A DNA stretch of 64,000 nucleotides, from positions 62,001-126,000 of the forward strand of contig NW_025776248.1 of assembly GCF_021130785.1 (NCBI RefSeq). Reading direction: 5' to 3'. The first letter of the stretch is position 1; each line of letters begins with the position of its first letter. Origin of the DNA: Homalodisca vitripennis. Lineage: Eukaryota > Arthropoda > Insecta > Hemiptera > Cicadellidae. A program made the position numbers and the translations under genes. The notes beneath the pieces are model-generated. The model was given only the letters and a program-made list of their open reading frames with translations, searched no databases and had not been told where the DNA came from. This document shows positions 44,451 to 58,084 of the stretch, piece by piece.

Positions 44451-47400
44451 AGTTATAGTTATTAATTAAAAAATTATTTTAATAGCTACAAGCACACCCC
44501 TAAAGTTTGTATTTTTCTTTTCAAGTAACAAAATAAGTTCATGCATACTTTTTATATTTTGTCGTCTTTGTAAATTAATTAATTTTGTAAATGTCCGAGA
44601 TATCGAAGTTTATCACGTGACAAAGATAAACAACCCACCGACGGCTGACGGGGGGTTCTTGTGTACATCCATGATACATTGTCTGATAGTGACCGCACTG
44701 ATTGAGAGTCAAATATTCATTCTCGTCTAACGGAACTGTCTGTGCTTCTCTACAGTACCGTCAGACAAAAGCTCTCAAAAGACATTAAGTATTCATGAAC
44801 CAGACAAGGATTAATACGTAATTCAGTTTGACCCATTTACTATCGGATCGTTTTACACTTGAGAGTCTATTCCCCAAACCGCATTTGTACAAAGTTTCTA
44901 TTAAGTTGATTGTAGTTACAAACGCATAATTTGTATGTGATAAAATATTTATAAATAATATTACATCCTAAAATAGTGTTATTTATCATTTTAAAGTTTT
45001 AAAGTGCAATATTCATTGATATATACAATAATATAACACAACTAAACCATTCCTATACGAATATCTTCCTTTTATAACATGTCTGATATAAATTACTTGA
45101 CTTACTTACTTGTATTAGGATAATTCTAAGTAACTTGTCTGTAGGTATTAGTGTACCGTTGTATATAGGTGGAGGTTGAAAGTGTACTTTTTGATAACTC
45201 TTGTTCTTAATTGTGCCATAAAACCAATAATAACTTTGTTACTATTTGTTGAGAAGGAAAGCTTGATGCTTCACTAAGGTTTTATTGTTCGGTTTCATTA
45301 AAATGTAAAAAACGTGATCGCGTATTTATGTTGTTCTTCATTAATCTAAACTGCAGTATGAGTGTCATGTGCCAGAGGTAGGAACAAAGTTTAATAACTG
45401 AATAGATTGTTTGGAGAAAAAGTATAAAGGCTTAGAGTTAAATTAAATACATTTTGATCACCAATCTTTACTGGTTCTGAATGAATTAAAATAACGTCAG
45501 ATAAGATGGATGTTACTTTGTTTTTCGATACTTCTTATCTTGGTCTTTTACTGTTTTCACTCTTGGGCACAACACACACAAGTAGTGATGATAATTTAAT
45601 ACCTTAGCAATTGTAGGTATAACAAATTTATTAGCAAAATAATTAAGTTAAAGTAGAATTACATCTGGGCAGCCATGCGGTCATCAAGAGGGAGCAGCCT
45701 ACACCACTAACCACCGATGTTGAAATATAGAGGCAAAGGACCGGTAGGTTGGTCTAGTTTACTACGGAAGAGCAATACTTCCAAGATGGTATAAGATAAT
45801 ATGGAATTGTTTCAGGAGCGCTCCAATCTCCACCCTTACCCTTTCTGAATATACCGTCGATCAAAAAGTTGTAATTTAATTCTTCTTACGCCTCAATTAT
45901 ACGAACAAAGAAGTAATAACAATTAATTCATCACAAGAAGAAAGTGTTTTTACCCCTCCAGGAACAATTTAAATGAAGATGGCTGTTAAAGTAATAAAGA
46001 AAGGTTCTCAGTAAAGTAATCCAATTAGATCCAAAAAGGTCCGTCCGCGGGTCAATCTCAGTGGATTTAAAATTATTTATCCTTGCAAAAATTCGTTTTG
46101 TCTAGAATATTTTATACTTAACTGATTTGATTCTACTTTTTTAAAATCAATCTTTGTTTTTTTAATAGACAAGTAAAATTCTAAGATTCAGTTAAATTAA
46201 GCCATATTGTTATTTCCGTAATATTCCTAATAAATCGACCAAAAAGGTTATATCACTGATCTCAGATTTAAAATTAATTGTATTTGTATCCAATTTAGGT
46301 AAATATGATGTGAATCTTTTACATGCCGATTACGTAGTTCAGCTTTTACTACCACATAAAAAAAATTAAATCTGATAATCAGCATACTTTGACTTGTGAA
46401 TTAACCTGATGATGCTATATTCCATAGTATTCCTTTAGGTTGAATACTTCTTAGATTTTAAACTTTATTGAATACGATTGAATAGGAAACCCTAAAATAA
46501 TACATTTACATAGAACTAATGCAGAACTTGTTCAGTTACTGATTATTTCTGAGTTGTTTCGGTATAATTCTTGTAGTATCATTAAACTCATATTATAAAA
46601 TTTTTTTTAATAAAACACTGAGATTGGACAGCAGTCGGATGGAACCGGCAACCTTTCTGTTATATCAATTAGCACACTAAAAGATCAGCTAGTTAGCAAG
46701 TGGTTATAAGGCTTAGTGGTTAGCTTTATTTAGGTTTACGTAGTATATCCTGTAGATTCTTTATTTAAACAAATTTCTGCAAAATATATTTTATAAACTA
46801 AAATAAACTTTCAAAGACTTTCTTAAATTTAGCATACTTTTTACCAGTATTGAGAAAATTGCTTTAGTTAAAAATAGTTTTTTATATTGTGACGAAAAAC
46901 ATTTAAATGGGGATAGTAATTAGAAATCGATGAATCCAAAAACGTTAACTGCAAACGTCATCGCAAATAAAAGTGCAGATTTAAAATTAAATCAATTAAA
47001 GTCAAAATTAAATATTATTTTTTGGGGAGAATATTTGAGTAGACTATCCCCAGAATACTGCACAATTCTTCCGTGTATTAGTGATGGTTCTGTCATTGGA
47101 ATAGAGCAGGAAGGGAATAGTAGTTAGGGTCCTTGAGGACTGCATAACTAATTTATATTCACATAGATGCGTGGTTTGTAATTTAAAGAACTTGAGCTAT
47201 GTGACTTAAAAAGTAAATAAGCCAAAAGAGAGGCGCGCCTCGAATCTCAAGTTCGAACTGATGATATTTTGTGGTCTATATTGAGAAAATAACATTTTCT
47301 ATGCCATAAAGGAATACATATTCTGTTCAAGCTTTGTCCAACTCTTGATGAAGATTGTAAATATACAGAATATATTGTGTGCTACTGAAAGTAATTTCCT

Positions 47401-48629
47401 AACAGAAGCAAACACTTAATAAATATTTATAAAAGTTGTCAGGTTAAATAGACGGACGGACGTGGTGAGTCCACACATGAATGTTTCATTGTTACCCAGA
47501 CTTTATTTTGTCAAGTATTCACTGCCACAATATTTACTTGTTGCATATCAATTTCTATTTAATTATATGGAGATTAGTCTCTACACTGGTCCTGTTATCT
47601 ATAAAACAACACAGATTTATTGAATTGAATTATAAAATGAAATTTTTATAACATTGAAAGTGTAGCAAACGCCTCCAATACTACACAAGTTTACGTATAT
47701 TTTTACATATAAAATTTACAAAAATAATCATTAGCGAGAAAATCAATACTTTCTCAAAATAATTTATTTTGTGACGGCCACCTCTACACATATCGACAAG
47801 TATAACACAAGCGAGTTGTGTGGTATGTTCATTTATTTCGGAAATGACCTATAAAAAAAGCTATGTGTTTAATGTATACTCATAAAAGCTACTGTATAAA
47901 CACATTAAAACGTATAAAAATAATTTACTAAGTAATATAAGATTTTATTGTTTAAGGGAATTAAAATTTCTGGTGGAACGATAACATACATACTTTTCTT
48001 TAATGCTTGTTTCACGTAAATTGATGCCTTATCAATGCACTTAAAATTTCTAATTAGTGACATAATATAGCACGTTTTTAGAGAGCATGTCAACAAATCT
48101 GTCAGTATAGATCAAAATAGGTAACCTCCAACCAAGGAATACTTATTTTCCAGCTTAATTTTTCCCTTCGAACTCCTTCCGCTCCTACTTGATCTGAGGC
48201 GTAGTTGCCAGGCACCCTTATAGATTTCATCACGTCATCAAACAAGAGGTGTAATATAGAAACATGTTATAGTAATGTAAAAAATAGGCAAAAATGCATT
48301 TATAATTTGCAAATTACTCAAATTAAAAATTTTCAAAATATTCTACAGTTCGCTTAGCAAAAAAACTCAAAATAATATTGAAATTTTATTACTAATTTAA
48401 TTATCATTGAGGTTCCAAAAAATGATTTTAATATTAGCCTATTAGGAAGTAATTATCTAGGTAATTAAAATACAGTTGGGTTATATAATGTTTTGAGTAA
48501 ATTTATTTCGGAAATCGAGCAGGATATCCTTTTAGTGCATTTTAGTAACAAATAAAAAATATAATTATAAAATTGTAGTTGAAAAGAAGTATATCGCTTC
48601 TATAATCATAATCCTACTTTAATGTTGAC

Positions 48630-48870
48630 TTAACCCTGCCGAATTTCAACACTATAACAAAGGTAGGAGCGAACAAAGATGGTGGCTTTATCTCGGGAAT
48701 ATTAAACTTTAATCCTGTATCAGATAAATCTGTTCTGCAGCGATGAGACAGAAAGCTACTATCATGCTGTGACAAGGGTTGGGTTGAACAAAGGATGGTT
48801 GCTTAATCTCGGGAATATTATTCTTTAATCCTGTATCAGATTATAGCCTTTCTGCAGATTATGCACTGAC
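48630..48870. repeat. local tandem duplication of a shared block
   Basis: 'ctcgggaatattaaacttta' with 'atcctgtatcagat' at about 48,693 recurs as 'ctcgggaatattattcttta' with 'atcctgtatcagat' at about 48,816, both preceded by 'aacaaagatgg/aaaggatgg'. Single copies of the block lie at 5,870-5,990 and 62,560-62,670. Confidence 0.65.
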
Positions 48871-51046
48871 AAGGGCTCTAATACATTAGAACAGAATAAT
48901 TTATACTCGTATGCAGTCTCATGGAAATAAGACCTAATCCTAAACATGCTGTGAATATCCTTCTTTACTAATCAATATTACCGTCATGGTGAGAGATTAT
49001 ATTTATAGATAAATCACACCATTGGAGAACTACTAGGTGTTACCCTTTGGTGTCCTCAAATATTTTATTTGTTATATAAACACGTTTTAAAATATTCTAT
49101 AGAATCAGGATTTGGGTCTCAGGATCTAATGCAACTCAATGGAATACTGTTGATTTTTTCATCCTTTTTGCTGTTCCTGATATTTGCTCCTTGTTCTAAG
49201 TATATCTCGGTGCTTAAACTACTTTACAGTTTCATTCGTGATAAATTATTTGTCATTACATTAAATGTGATACAAGATTATTAAAACAGGTGAATAATGT
49301 ATTATCAATAAATTGGTTTTTTAATTACATCATCCAAATTCCCTGAGAGTTATCATAATTCATTGCAATGGCATTGGGAAAAATAAAATAAAAGTAATTT
49401 ATTCAAACTCATCATATTTCTTTGATTTAGAAGGCTTCATATTTTTCTATCAGTCAACATTGAGGTTAGGTTTTGTTAATAACTTGTTGGGCTTATTTTG
49501 AGATTTCTAAAGTAAGTGGCATTTGCAGGAAAAAAATTTTGGCCAGAAATTTGAAATGCTAGTTTGTACTTGTTCTGTGAAATCAGAGATCAAACCCACT
49601 TGTTAAGGAACACGTATGTGTACTAAAAATGCCATAGTACTTATTTTGAATTTTTCTGAAAATTCAAATAGTTTCTCCTGAATTGTAAGGCACTTATGTT
49701 ATTTCTTCGCAATTGTACAAACATATTAAATTAGAAGCACAATGTTGGGAGGTAATTAACCTTTGCTAATCACTATAATGTTTGAATAAGCTCAACAGTT
49801 ATAAACTAATTACCATGTTAATATACTACTAGGTAACGAAATACGAGATGTGTATTTTTGCTATCTTTCGGATTACAGAATTTGCTTTCTCTCGTACAAT
49901 TTTAATTTATAATATTAAATAGAAACAAATATGTGTTATTAGTTCATAAACGATACAGCGTTAGTAGTTTGTTCTACTGTACAGCGACACGAAAAAAGAT
50001 GGCTGTGTAACTTACAAAGAGGCGACTTTGACAAACTGATGGTGATCATTCAACAAGTTGCTGAGTTCAAATACTGTTTTCATTTTAGGCGGCAAAAGTT
50101 AAAATAAAATTTAATGTTCCAAAAACTTTCTCTTTTTATTCATGGAGTACAAATAATACATACAAATACATCAAAATAAAGTAACTACTCATTGTCGCTT
50201 AGCTACACGTACCCAATACTAGGTAGAGTAACGTCAGATCCCGTATCGTCTCACAGGCTTCACCTAAATTTGCATCAAAATTCAAATGTATACCTCAATT
50301 TGTTAATGAAATACCATTCGTAAGCCCGACGTACATGCCCGCAGATGGACAGACGGACTGTAGAAGAATTTTGCCTTCTCCAGGAGTGCTATCAAAGTAT
50401 GCAACATTTCAACTCTATTGCTTAATTTGTTCTCGAGATTAGATATTCTATGGAACGTGAGGATTCTCTTAACAACCATCCAAATCACATGGAGAGATAT
50501 GCACCATCATTGAATACTTCATGAAAAAAATCTAAAGTATATAGGTCAATCAATTTTCAAGATACTGTGCGTACAAATAGATGGAAGAGAATTCTGGCTA
50601 ATTCCTGGAGAAATCTTTATCACTCAAGCAACAAGTCAAACCATAAACATGACTTTCTGCACTTCTTAGATTTTCAATAGATTTATTATAATTAATGTTT
50701 CAGTTAAAGTAGTTAATAAATTAATAAATTTTAGTGAAAATAATCCAAAAATAGTCTATATGAATTGTATTGATAAACAAGCTGATTAACCTTGTATACA
50801 AATAAATATTAATCAAAGTTTTATACACATACACATACTGGCGAAGTGTTCTTTCGACACAATTGTGTTCAGTTCTTGTGGTAAGAAGTGGTAAAAGGTT
50901 ACAATATCAGCTTCTTCTGTACAATAAAAGAAACTGTAATATTAATTTAACCCGCAAATGCAGTTTAATTACAGCCGCTTTTAACTCTGAAATACACGAT
51001 GATTGAAGAATTAATAGAGTCGGTAAATCAATGGTTACAGTTAATT

Positions 51047-51256
51047 TTAAACTGTCCCATATTTTCGGAAATCAAGATCCCCTGTTGGTGTTAACATGCC
51101 TGAAGTAGCATTTCCGTGTGGAATAGCACTCATCAAACCACTACTAGGGTCAATAGATGTGGTAGATTCTCCCCCTAAGTTACGAGACAATACAGTCTGG
51201 CAAAGGTGTAAATCTCTCGGCACGAGGATTACGATTCTTTCTGTTTCTAGCATCAA
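51047..51256 (-). other. 69-codon open frame in a segment absent from copy 1
   Basis: The frame is rich in Ser, Thr, Pro and Gly in its second half (for example GLMSAIPHGNATSGMLTPTG) and does not resemble the AT-driven Lys/Ile/Asn frames around it. The segment interrupts the similarity with copy 1 between 'tggttacagtta' and 'cagccatgta'. It could be a retroposed fragment of a host gene or a remnant exon. I cannot assign a family. Confidence 0.3.
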
Positions 51257-52830
51257 TTCGTTAACTAATTGAATTGTAAGTTACGCCTCAGCCATGTATA
51301 AAAATACCCTAAATTCTGGACAAATGTATTTACACGTTAATACGAGTTAAATGTAATAATCACGCAATTGTTACATAACATATGATGGTTTCATATAAAT
51401 ACCTTTTTTTAAATTTAATTTTATACCTAAGCTACGACAGGCTCTGCAGTTTGATGCTTGACTACTGAACATGAAATGAAACACAACGAAAGATAATACT
51501 TGTAAAAATATATATTTGTAACCAGTTTTGAGTGGAGTTACCGCGGTTTTTTCTAGATGGGTTTTTCATTATTTTACAAATATTAGTTCAATATTGCGTA
51601 CTATTAGAATTTTGCCTGAAATATTACGATACGTAAAGCATGAAATCTTATATTGTTAAGAATCACTGACATATATGTGAATACTAAAATAAATAATAAA
51701 AGATTTAACAACTAAAAACTTTTTTATGAATTATTGTCCGCTGCTGCCAACTTATTACAAGTAAATAGTGACGTTTCAAATTTACTATTAACTTGCTATT
51801 TACCTCACTTTTAAAAAGTAACGTATTTAATGTAGGCAATAATTATTCTGAAAAAAGAAAACAACACATGTTTTACTGCTTCCATAGAATAATAAATGTA
51901 TCGAAGTTTGAGCACCTCCTGGCAAGTGCTCGCATCCGTTGACAAATTAAACAGATGTGTGATGATATTATACGAATTCCTCATGGAACCTAAGCACAAG
52001 CACCAAGTAATCTTCCAAAAGGCATGATAAACGGACGTGTAATACAGATATTCCAATATGATTTTAAACGTTATAAAATCATAACCCGGAACTGATTTTC
52101 ACCTTATGTAAATGGTTACTCTCCACCGTTTTAAGAACAAATTTCATTTCAACGGATTTGATCAAAAAACAATAATAAACAACCATGTTTTACACCCAGG
52201 TGATGGATGTAACTGTTTTAAAAAATTGCTTAAATTTAAATACCTGATGTTGCCTAACGTTTTACAATTGTAAAAGGAACTATGAGTTACATTCATTGTA
52301 CAATTACTTCTACCCTAGATAACATTATGATTTGGTAAAAAACAAATTGCCTTTCATGTGTAACATGCGTACTACTTACGCTACTTTGAAAATTATTTAA
52401 TAATATGCCTGAGAATTTTACAATATTACTTATTTTCAAACTTGCGGAGGGGAGGGGCTTTAATCCAAAAATTTAGTTAATAACTTAAAGCGTGTTTTGC
52501 TTTAATTCCAATATTTCCGAATCGGTACCATTCTCTACTATCCTGTAAAAATGTGTTTAAAATCAAGGTCGCTTACCTAAATTTAGTCAAAATGAAACAG
52601 ATTAGAACAAATTGTTGTATGTAAAATATATGTTCCAGAATTTATTCTACAAAGCAAGTTGGTAAGGTAACATTACATATTCAATTTCAACAGAGCATGA
52701 TTTGTGAAAGTCAGGTTTGTACAATGTATTATTCATTCTAGCCAAGTAATGTCTGATTAAGGATAGACCTTGGAGGTATCATTGTTTTTTCAACGGAGTT
52801 GTACATATTATTCTTGTCAAACTGAATAGG

Positions 52831-54860
52831 TAACTATCTTAATCACCTGTGCTTTCAGTTTCTCCACCGTTAAGCATTGTCAACGAGTGACGTTTTTAAT
52901 ATTAATATAACAATAAAAAAGTAATTTTTGAGGAAGTTTTTTTAAGTATGCAAATTTATAACTTTCTTTAAAAAAGATAACTAATGGCAAAAACTGTTTA
53001 TCTGACTGATTTTTTTCACGCTTAGTAATTATTTTATTTGAATTAATACTGAGAAAACTACGTCGTATTCATCACACGTCACTAATTTTGTACAAAGTAT
53101 AAAAAATCCTTATTCTAAAGGAAGGATGAATAAAAAAAATTAAAAACTGCAGATTCATTCCAAATTACTTGTTTTATAATTTTCTATAAATACCAAATAC
53201 CAGTCACCGTTTATAGTTTGGCTTGCACTAAAAGTTTAATTTTACTCTTTCCACATTTAAAAAGATAAATTAACGCCAGTGATGCTATAAATATTGTTCT
53301 TACATCGCAATTGTTATCTCTCAATCGAAGTAATATAACATTTATAATGAAATATATTGTATCTTAACCCAGATGATCGAATATATGGTTTATAGCAGTT
53401 CTACTCATGTTTAGCTCTGATTATATGGTTCCTTAGTAGCGAAAATACATTTTCTGCTATGCAACACTTGCTTACATTGTGTTATCTATTTATTTTTCTT
53501 TAATGTAAGTTGTAGCCTTTACTCTATCAGTTTATTCACTTTGTAAAGTAACATAGAGTACTTTTTCAAGTATTTTTAAGAGCGAGAATTGCTACTGTAT
53601 CTTAATAGTATAGTCATATATTTATAAAATGTTACAGCATAGAAAAATAATGTAAGTGTACATTTGATGTAATAATTGCAAAACAATAAAAGACAAGAAC
53701 AAAGAAAACCGACAAATCTGCATTAATTGGGTATTTTATTTTGTAATTTGTGATACATTTACATTTATTTTAAGTAATCAACAAAAGTTTTCATTCGAAT
53801 GCTCAATTTGTACTACTTGTTAAATTAGTGATTTCAATTGTATAACTTTCAAAGAAGACATCAGCTTCTTGTTGCTTTAAGAAGAGACATTTGTCTATTT
53901 TCCTTTTTTTGAATATCTTAATACTTAATTACCTTAACATAATGATTAATTAGTAATTTACACTTCCCCAAAGTACGTTTCTATTACACTTTAATTAAGG
54001 ATTAAATATATTTATCAATTTCTAAGAATTGAGGAATAAAAAGAAACGTAATATAATATTTTAATATTTGAAAATAAGTAGTTATTGCAAAATTGTGTAT
54101 TGTATCCAATATTACTTATATAATAATTTTAAGTGGATCTAATGCTAAAATATATATCAGGGCATCCTTAAATCTACTTGGACATTCTTTAAACTTTTTT
54201 TATGAAACTATAACATTTACGAAAGTTATATTATAGTGTCGTATATACTCAAACAGTATTAACTTGATGAAATAGCCGTTGTTCGTTCTATTTGAGGTGT
54301 AGCGTCAGATTTTGTATCTGAGTTAACCTTTTTATGGGTACTTAAATGCCAGTTTGAATCTTTTTTCTTATTATTCATACAGGGTACAAACCCATAGGGA
54401 TATTTTGTCGGTTAGAATAAGACAAAATAGGAGGCAAATCTCTTCCAAAATAAAACTAAGCAGCTTTGAACTCCAGGCGCTTAGTCATAAATACAGCAAT
54501 AAAATAAAACTATAGAACTAATTAAAAAAAAATCTCCGTTCAATTTTGAGAACATATTTATATGTTCTACTGCATATAACGAAACTATACTTTTAACACA
54601 GTAGATTATTCGAAAACAACCCGGGGTGAGTTCGAGGAGTGGAAGCTATGCCCCATAATAAAACTATCCTTTAACCTCCACTTAAGAAACATATCGTGGA
54701 ATACTAATTTTGTAAACAACCTCCACGTACTACATAAATCGTGAAATATTATTTTTGTGAACAGTCGCCAGCCCGAGATGACTTATTTTTAAGTTAACAG
54801 CTGAGATGTTAACGTCGTAACAGCTGTTGTATTAAAGTAGTTAATTTGTGTTTTATTTGT
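52831..54860. other. AT-rich non-coding DNA
   Basis: No coding signal, repeat boundary or RNA gene was recognised. Confidence 0.5.
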
Positions 54861-54865
54861 TTAGT

Positions 54866-54938
54866 CCTCCACCGAAGACTAGTGGTCTTTGGCTCTCTAA
54901 CCGAGAGATCACGGGTTCAAATCCCGGGGAGGTCCAAT
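54866..54938 (+). repeat. tRNA-like sequence (tRNA pseudogene or SINE head)
   Basis: It folds roughly like a tRNA. The acceptor arms GTCCTCC/GGAGGTC pair at 6 of 7 positions. A D-arm-like stem is CCGAAGA/TCTTTGG. An anticodon-arm-like hairpin is GCTCT-CTAACCG-AGAGA. The T arm is CGGG-TTCAAAT-CCCG. Box B 'ggttcaaatcc' is good. The D stem is too long and the anticodon stem has an unpaired end, so a tRNA-derived SINE head or pseudogene is more likely than a working tRNA; if real, the anticodon position would read AAC (Val). Confidence 0.45.
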
Positions 54939-54944
54939 CATGTA

Positions 54945-57900
54945 CTTTGTACTTTTAAAAATAAAAACCAGTGCACTTCGAAGCCGCCATAGCTGACGCT
55001 GAGGCTAAAATGAGATAAAAAATAGAAATATATTTGCTAGAAAAATAGGATAATTGCTCTGTAGTTTCTGCTGCTATCTTTTGAATTTTAGTAAAACTAC
55101 CTGGAAACCACGTGCTTTAAATCGTGCAAAAGTAGGAGACATTACGGTGGATTAAAATTGGATCCTATATTTCACTTTTAAATCCATGAAAATCGAGGTC
55201 TTATTTCTAAATAAAATTAAATATAACGAACAAACGTCTCAAAATACATTTACATTACCCACCACTAATTTCCATTTTAGATATTTATTCACGTAGTTGA
55301 TAGATGTTTGCTTTATGTAATAAACTTTAAATGACGTATTCAAAGATTTGTAGGCGCAACTAGGTCACCACGCAACTACGCTCGGTGCTTCGAATACGCT
55401 GGCATCTCTGCGGTTTAAAGCATTAACTATACAAACATTTGAATTAAAACCCAGCTGGAGATGTATTGGCTATTGAATTTGTCTAACCGTGCAATAAGCT
55501 GCGTCAGTTATAATTGGGAGAACATTACCGAACCCCACTTGGAAAAGTGTCATTTTTATTCTATGGGAATAGAGCATAAATGAGGCTACAGGTTTAAATG
55601 ATGAGGTAGTACATAACAGATGACCAATATTGCACTAATCGTCGCGTCTGAGTAGATTTAGTGACCTGGAACATCACACCGTCATTACAGGTTACCTCTT
55701 ACTACACGAGTTTTCAATGGGGCTGAATAGTAATAAAATACTATCTAGTTTCAATACCCGTAATCACGCAGAATACATGTAATTACTAGCCAACTACAGA
55801 ATTTTCTATATTGAGTAAGCAATTATTAATAGGTGATCGTAATGGTTTAATTAACGTTGATAATTGTTTAAGCATACAGGTAGATGAAGTTATTATACAA
55901 GTATTATACGTTATAGGGATTATATTATTTCTACTGGGATCTGTCATGAAATATAAATTATAACTTATTAACCGTATCCAGAGATAAAGACTTACACTGA
56001 AAAAACTAACTGAGAATTACTATATTTCTTTAGATATACCGTAGCTGGAAAGGGTTGATTCAATGTGAATATTTATTTTAGCGGTGCACCTTCCTTTCTC
56101 TTTGTTTTGTTCTCTTAAGAAAGGAAGCGAATAAGTTACACCTAGTCCGGTATAAGGACCTTTGCGCTGCTTCTGGAGTGACAGGATATTCTGAATGGGT
56201 AATTTGGGGGTAAGGGCCGCCTCCTGTCAAGATCAACGTTGAAGAATGTAGGGGACTAATTTCAAGTCATGTCCTTTCAGAAGAAGGGAAAGCTAGCTCT
56301 GAACCAGCCTCTCCACTGAAAGCAGCCAGGGGGTGGCAAACCCTTATATCTAGGCTAGCAAGAACATTTGTCTCTTAGGGAACGAACCCCACCAACTCCA
56401 ACAGCATTCTCCCGCAGTAGATGAGACCTATCTAATTACCTTTGCGCTCCCACAGTCTTAAACTTTTGATTTTAGTGATGTTCTAGACATCAATAAGGTT
56501 GCCTATACTTAAGTGATACATCGGGTTTTGCTGTATTCAGTGTGGTTTCAAATGGAAGGCATAAACCAGCCAGTCACCTTCCTTTCAACGTAGCACCTGA
56601 AATATGTCACAGCAGCAGTCACAGAATTGACTCCTGGAATCTTGAGTGATGTTCATCTAAAACAGGTTCGCGGCGAAGAAGCTCAAAAAGGATTCCAGAT
56701 ATTGCTACGACATTAGAATTACATATAGTGTAATCTTGGTGAGTAGGTGTTCTCGTTGTATAATAATGTACACAATTGAGTGCACTACGATGTGATAGAC
56801 ACAATCTCTAATCACGGTGGAACAACCAAGTTTCTACACGTAACGTATTTATGGATGGAACTGGAGCTAAACTCAACAATCACAATATTGTTGCGAAGTA
56901 ACAATAACATTCATTAGTATTACTGAATTTTTAATTATTACATATCAGAAGTATCATGTAGTATGGAATTAAAATAATCAATCACGAAAAATAATGTAAA
57001 CAGCTTTTTAAGTATTTCAGATTATTCTTATAAATACTCGAGTTTTCTAATGAGGTCAGTATTTTCAAGGAAAAAATTCGCTGTTGTCGATATAATCATA
57101 CTCCATCCCCTTCCGCATTGAGTCTCGAAACAACAGTGTTATTCCATCTGAAGCTGTTTGTAGATTTGACCTTTAGAATCTGAGGTCAACAGCCACCTAA
57201 AGAAACCCAAACAGGTATAAACAGCAAGTACCTTCTGCAAGAAACGATGAAAGTAGTAGTCATTTTGTGGCGGTTATATTATAAATCCTTTGAAACGCAA
57301 TCATCCAACAGGATTGTTCAAAGAAACTGATGACAATTCGAACCCATCATCCAGATCGGTGATGTTTATAGTTTTATGGTCTAGACCCTGGATCCCATTC
57401 ATCATAATTGTGATGCGCCAGTGGAGTAAACTTAGTTCTACTGCTACGTACTTAAGTACTTTTTGTCCGAAATCAATAAGAATAACAAAAATATGATACG
57501 ACTCCCTGTAGCGTTAACAGTACTTGATACTTACTTGCTAAAAACTGTTTAAGACATTGAACTTCAATCCTCTTTGTACACAGCAATTTCAAGTAATTTT
57601 GCTGGAATGATATAACATACGAGGATATCATAAGTGAGGAACATGCAATTATGAATACGAATTAAATGAACTTTAATAATAAATAATTATTATTAAACAG
57701 TGCAAAATACTAATTGGATATTGGTCAAGCATAGTGAAACTAATAATTATTAAAATATAACATGCATAATATGTGATATTAATGTCACGTTTAAAAAAAA
57801 TACAATACACATTTTATCGTTTTAAAAATACTGGTATAATACATTAAATAATATTCTTAATGTATTATTAAAAAGAAGACCATACTAAAACTTATAACCT

Positions 57901-58080
57901 CTGTGTATTTAAAAATAATTAAATAATATTGTATTCTACAAGAATTTAAAAACTCAGTACATTGTTGTAATAAGAATGCTGATAAGAGTTAGCCTACTTG
58001 CATCATATAAGTTTCAATGCCTTTTAGGATTTTCGGGTTCCCAAATGGAAAAACAGGAAGCCCTTAGTTGCTTGTTACTA
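54945..58080. other. AT-rich non-coding DNA with a GC-richer block at 56.1-56.46 kb
   Basis: The 56,080-56,460 block ('ggtaagggccgcctcctgtc', 'ctctccactgaaagcagcca') differs in composition from its flanks and may be an old transposon or gene relic, but no conserved frame is found. Nothing else is recognised. Confidence 0.4.
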
Positions 58081-58084
58081 ATTA

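Larger units (their letters stand above)
44460..52830. repeat. segmental duplication, copy 2
   Basis: It is collinear with 0.7-10.1 kb; the aligned pairs are listed under copy 1. Relative to copy 1 it lacks roughly 1.9 kb between its 47.4 and 48.6 kb positions, where copy 1 carries the 'GCTTCGC' repeat. It has an extra segment of about 215 bp at 51,046-51,275. A decayed LINE RT fragment at 47,050-47,140 matches the one at 2,340-2,447. No intact gene is seen. Confidence 0.8.

Noticed and set aside
46930..47127. 65-codon open frame on the plus strand
   Set aside because: Its 3' half is antisense to a decayed LINE RT fragment in the duplicated block; no protein of its own is recognised.
57320..57420. 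Box-B-like 'ggttcgaatt' on the minus strand
   Set aside because: No box A at the right distance and no tRNA-like fold; not enough for a SINE call.
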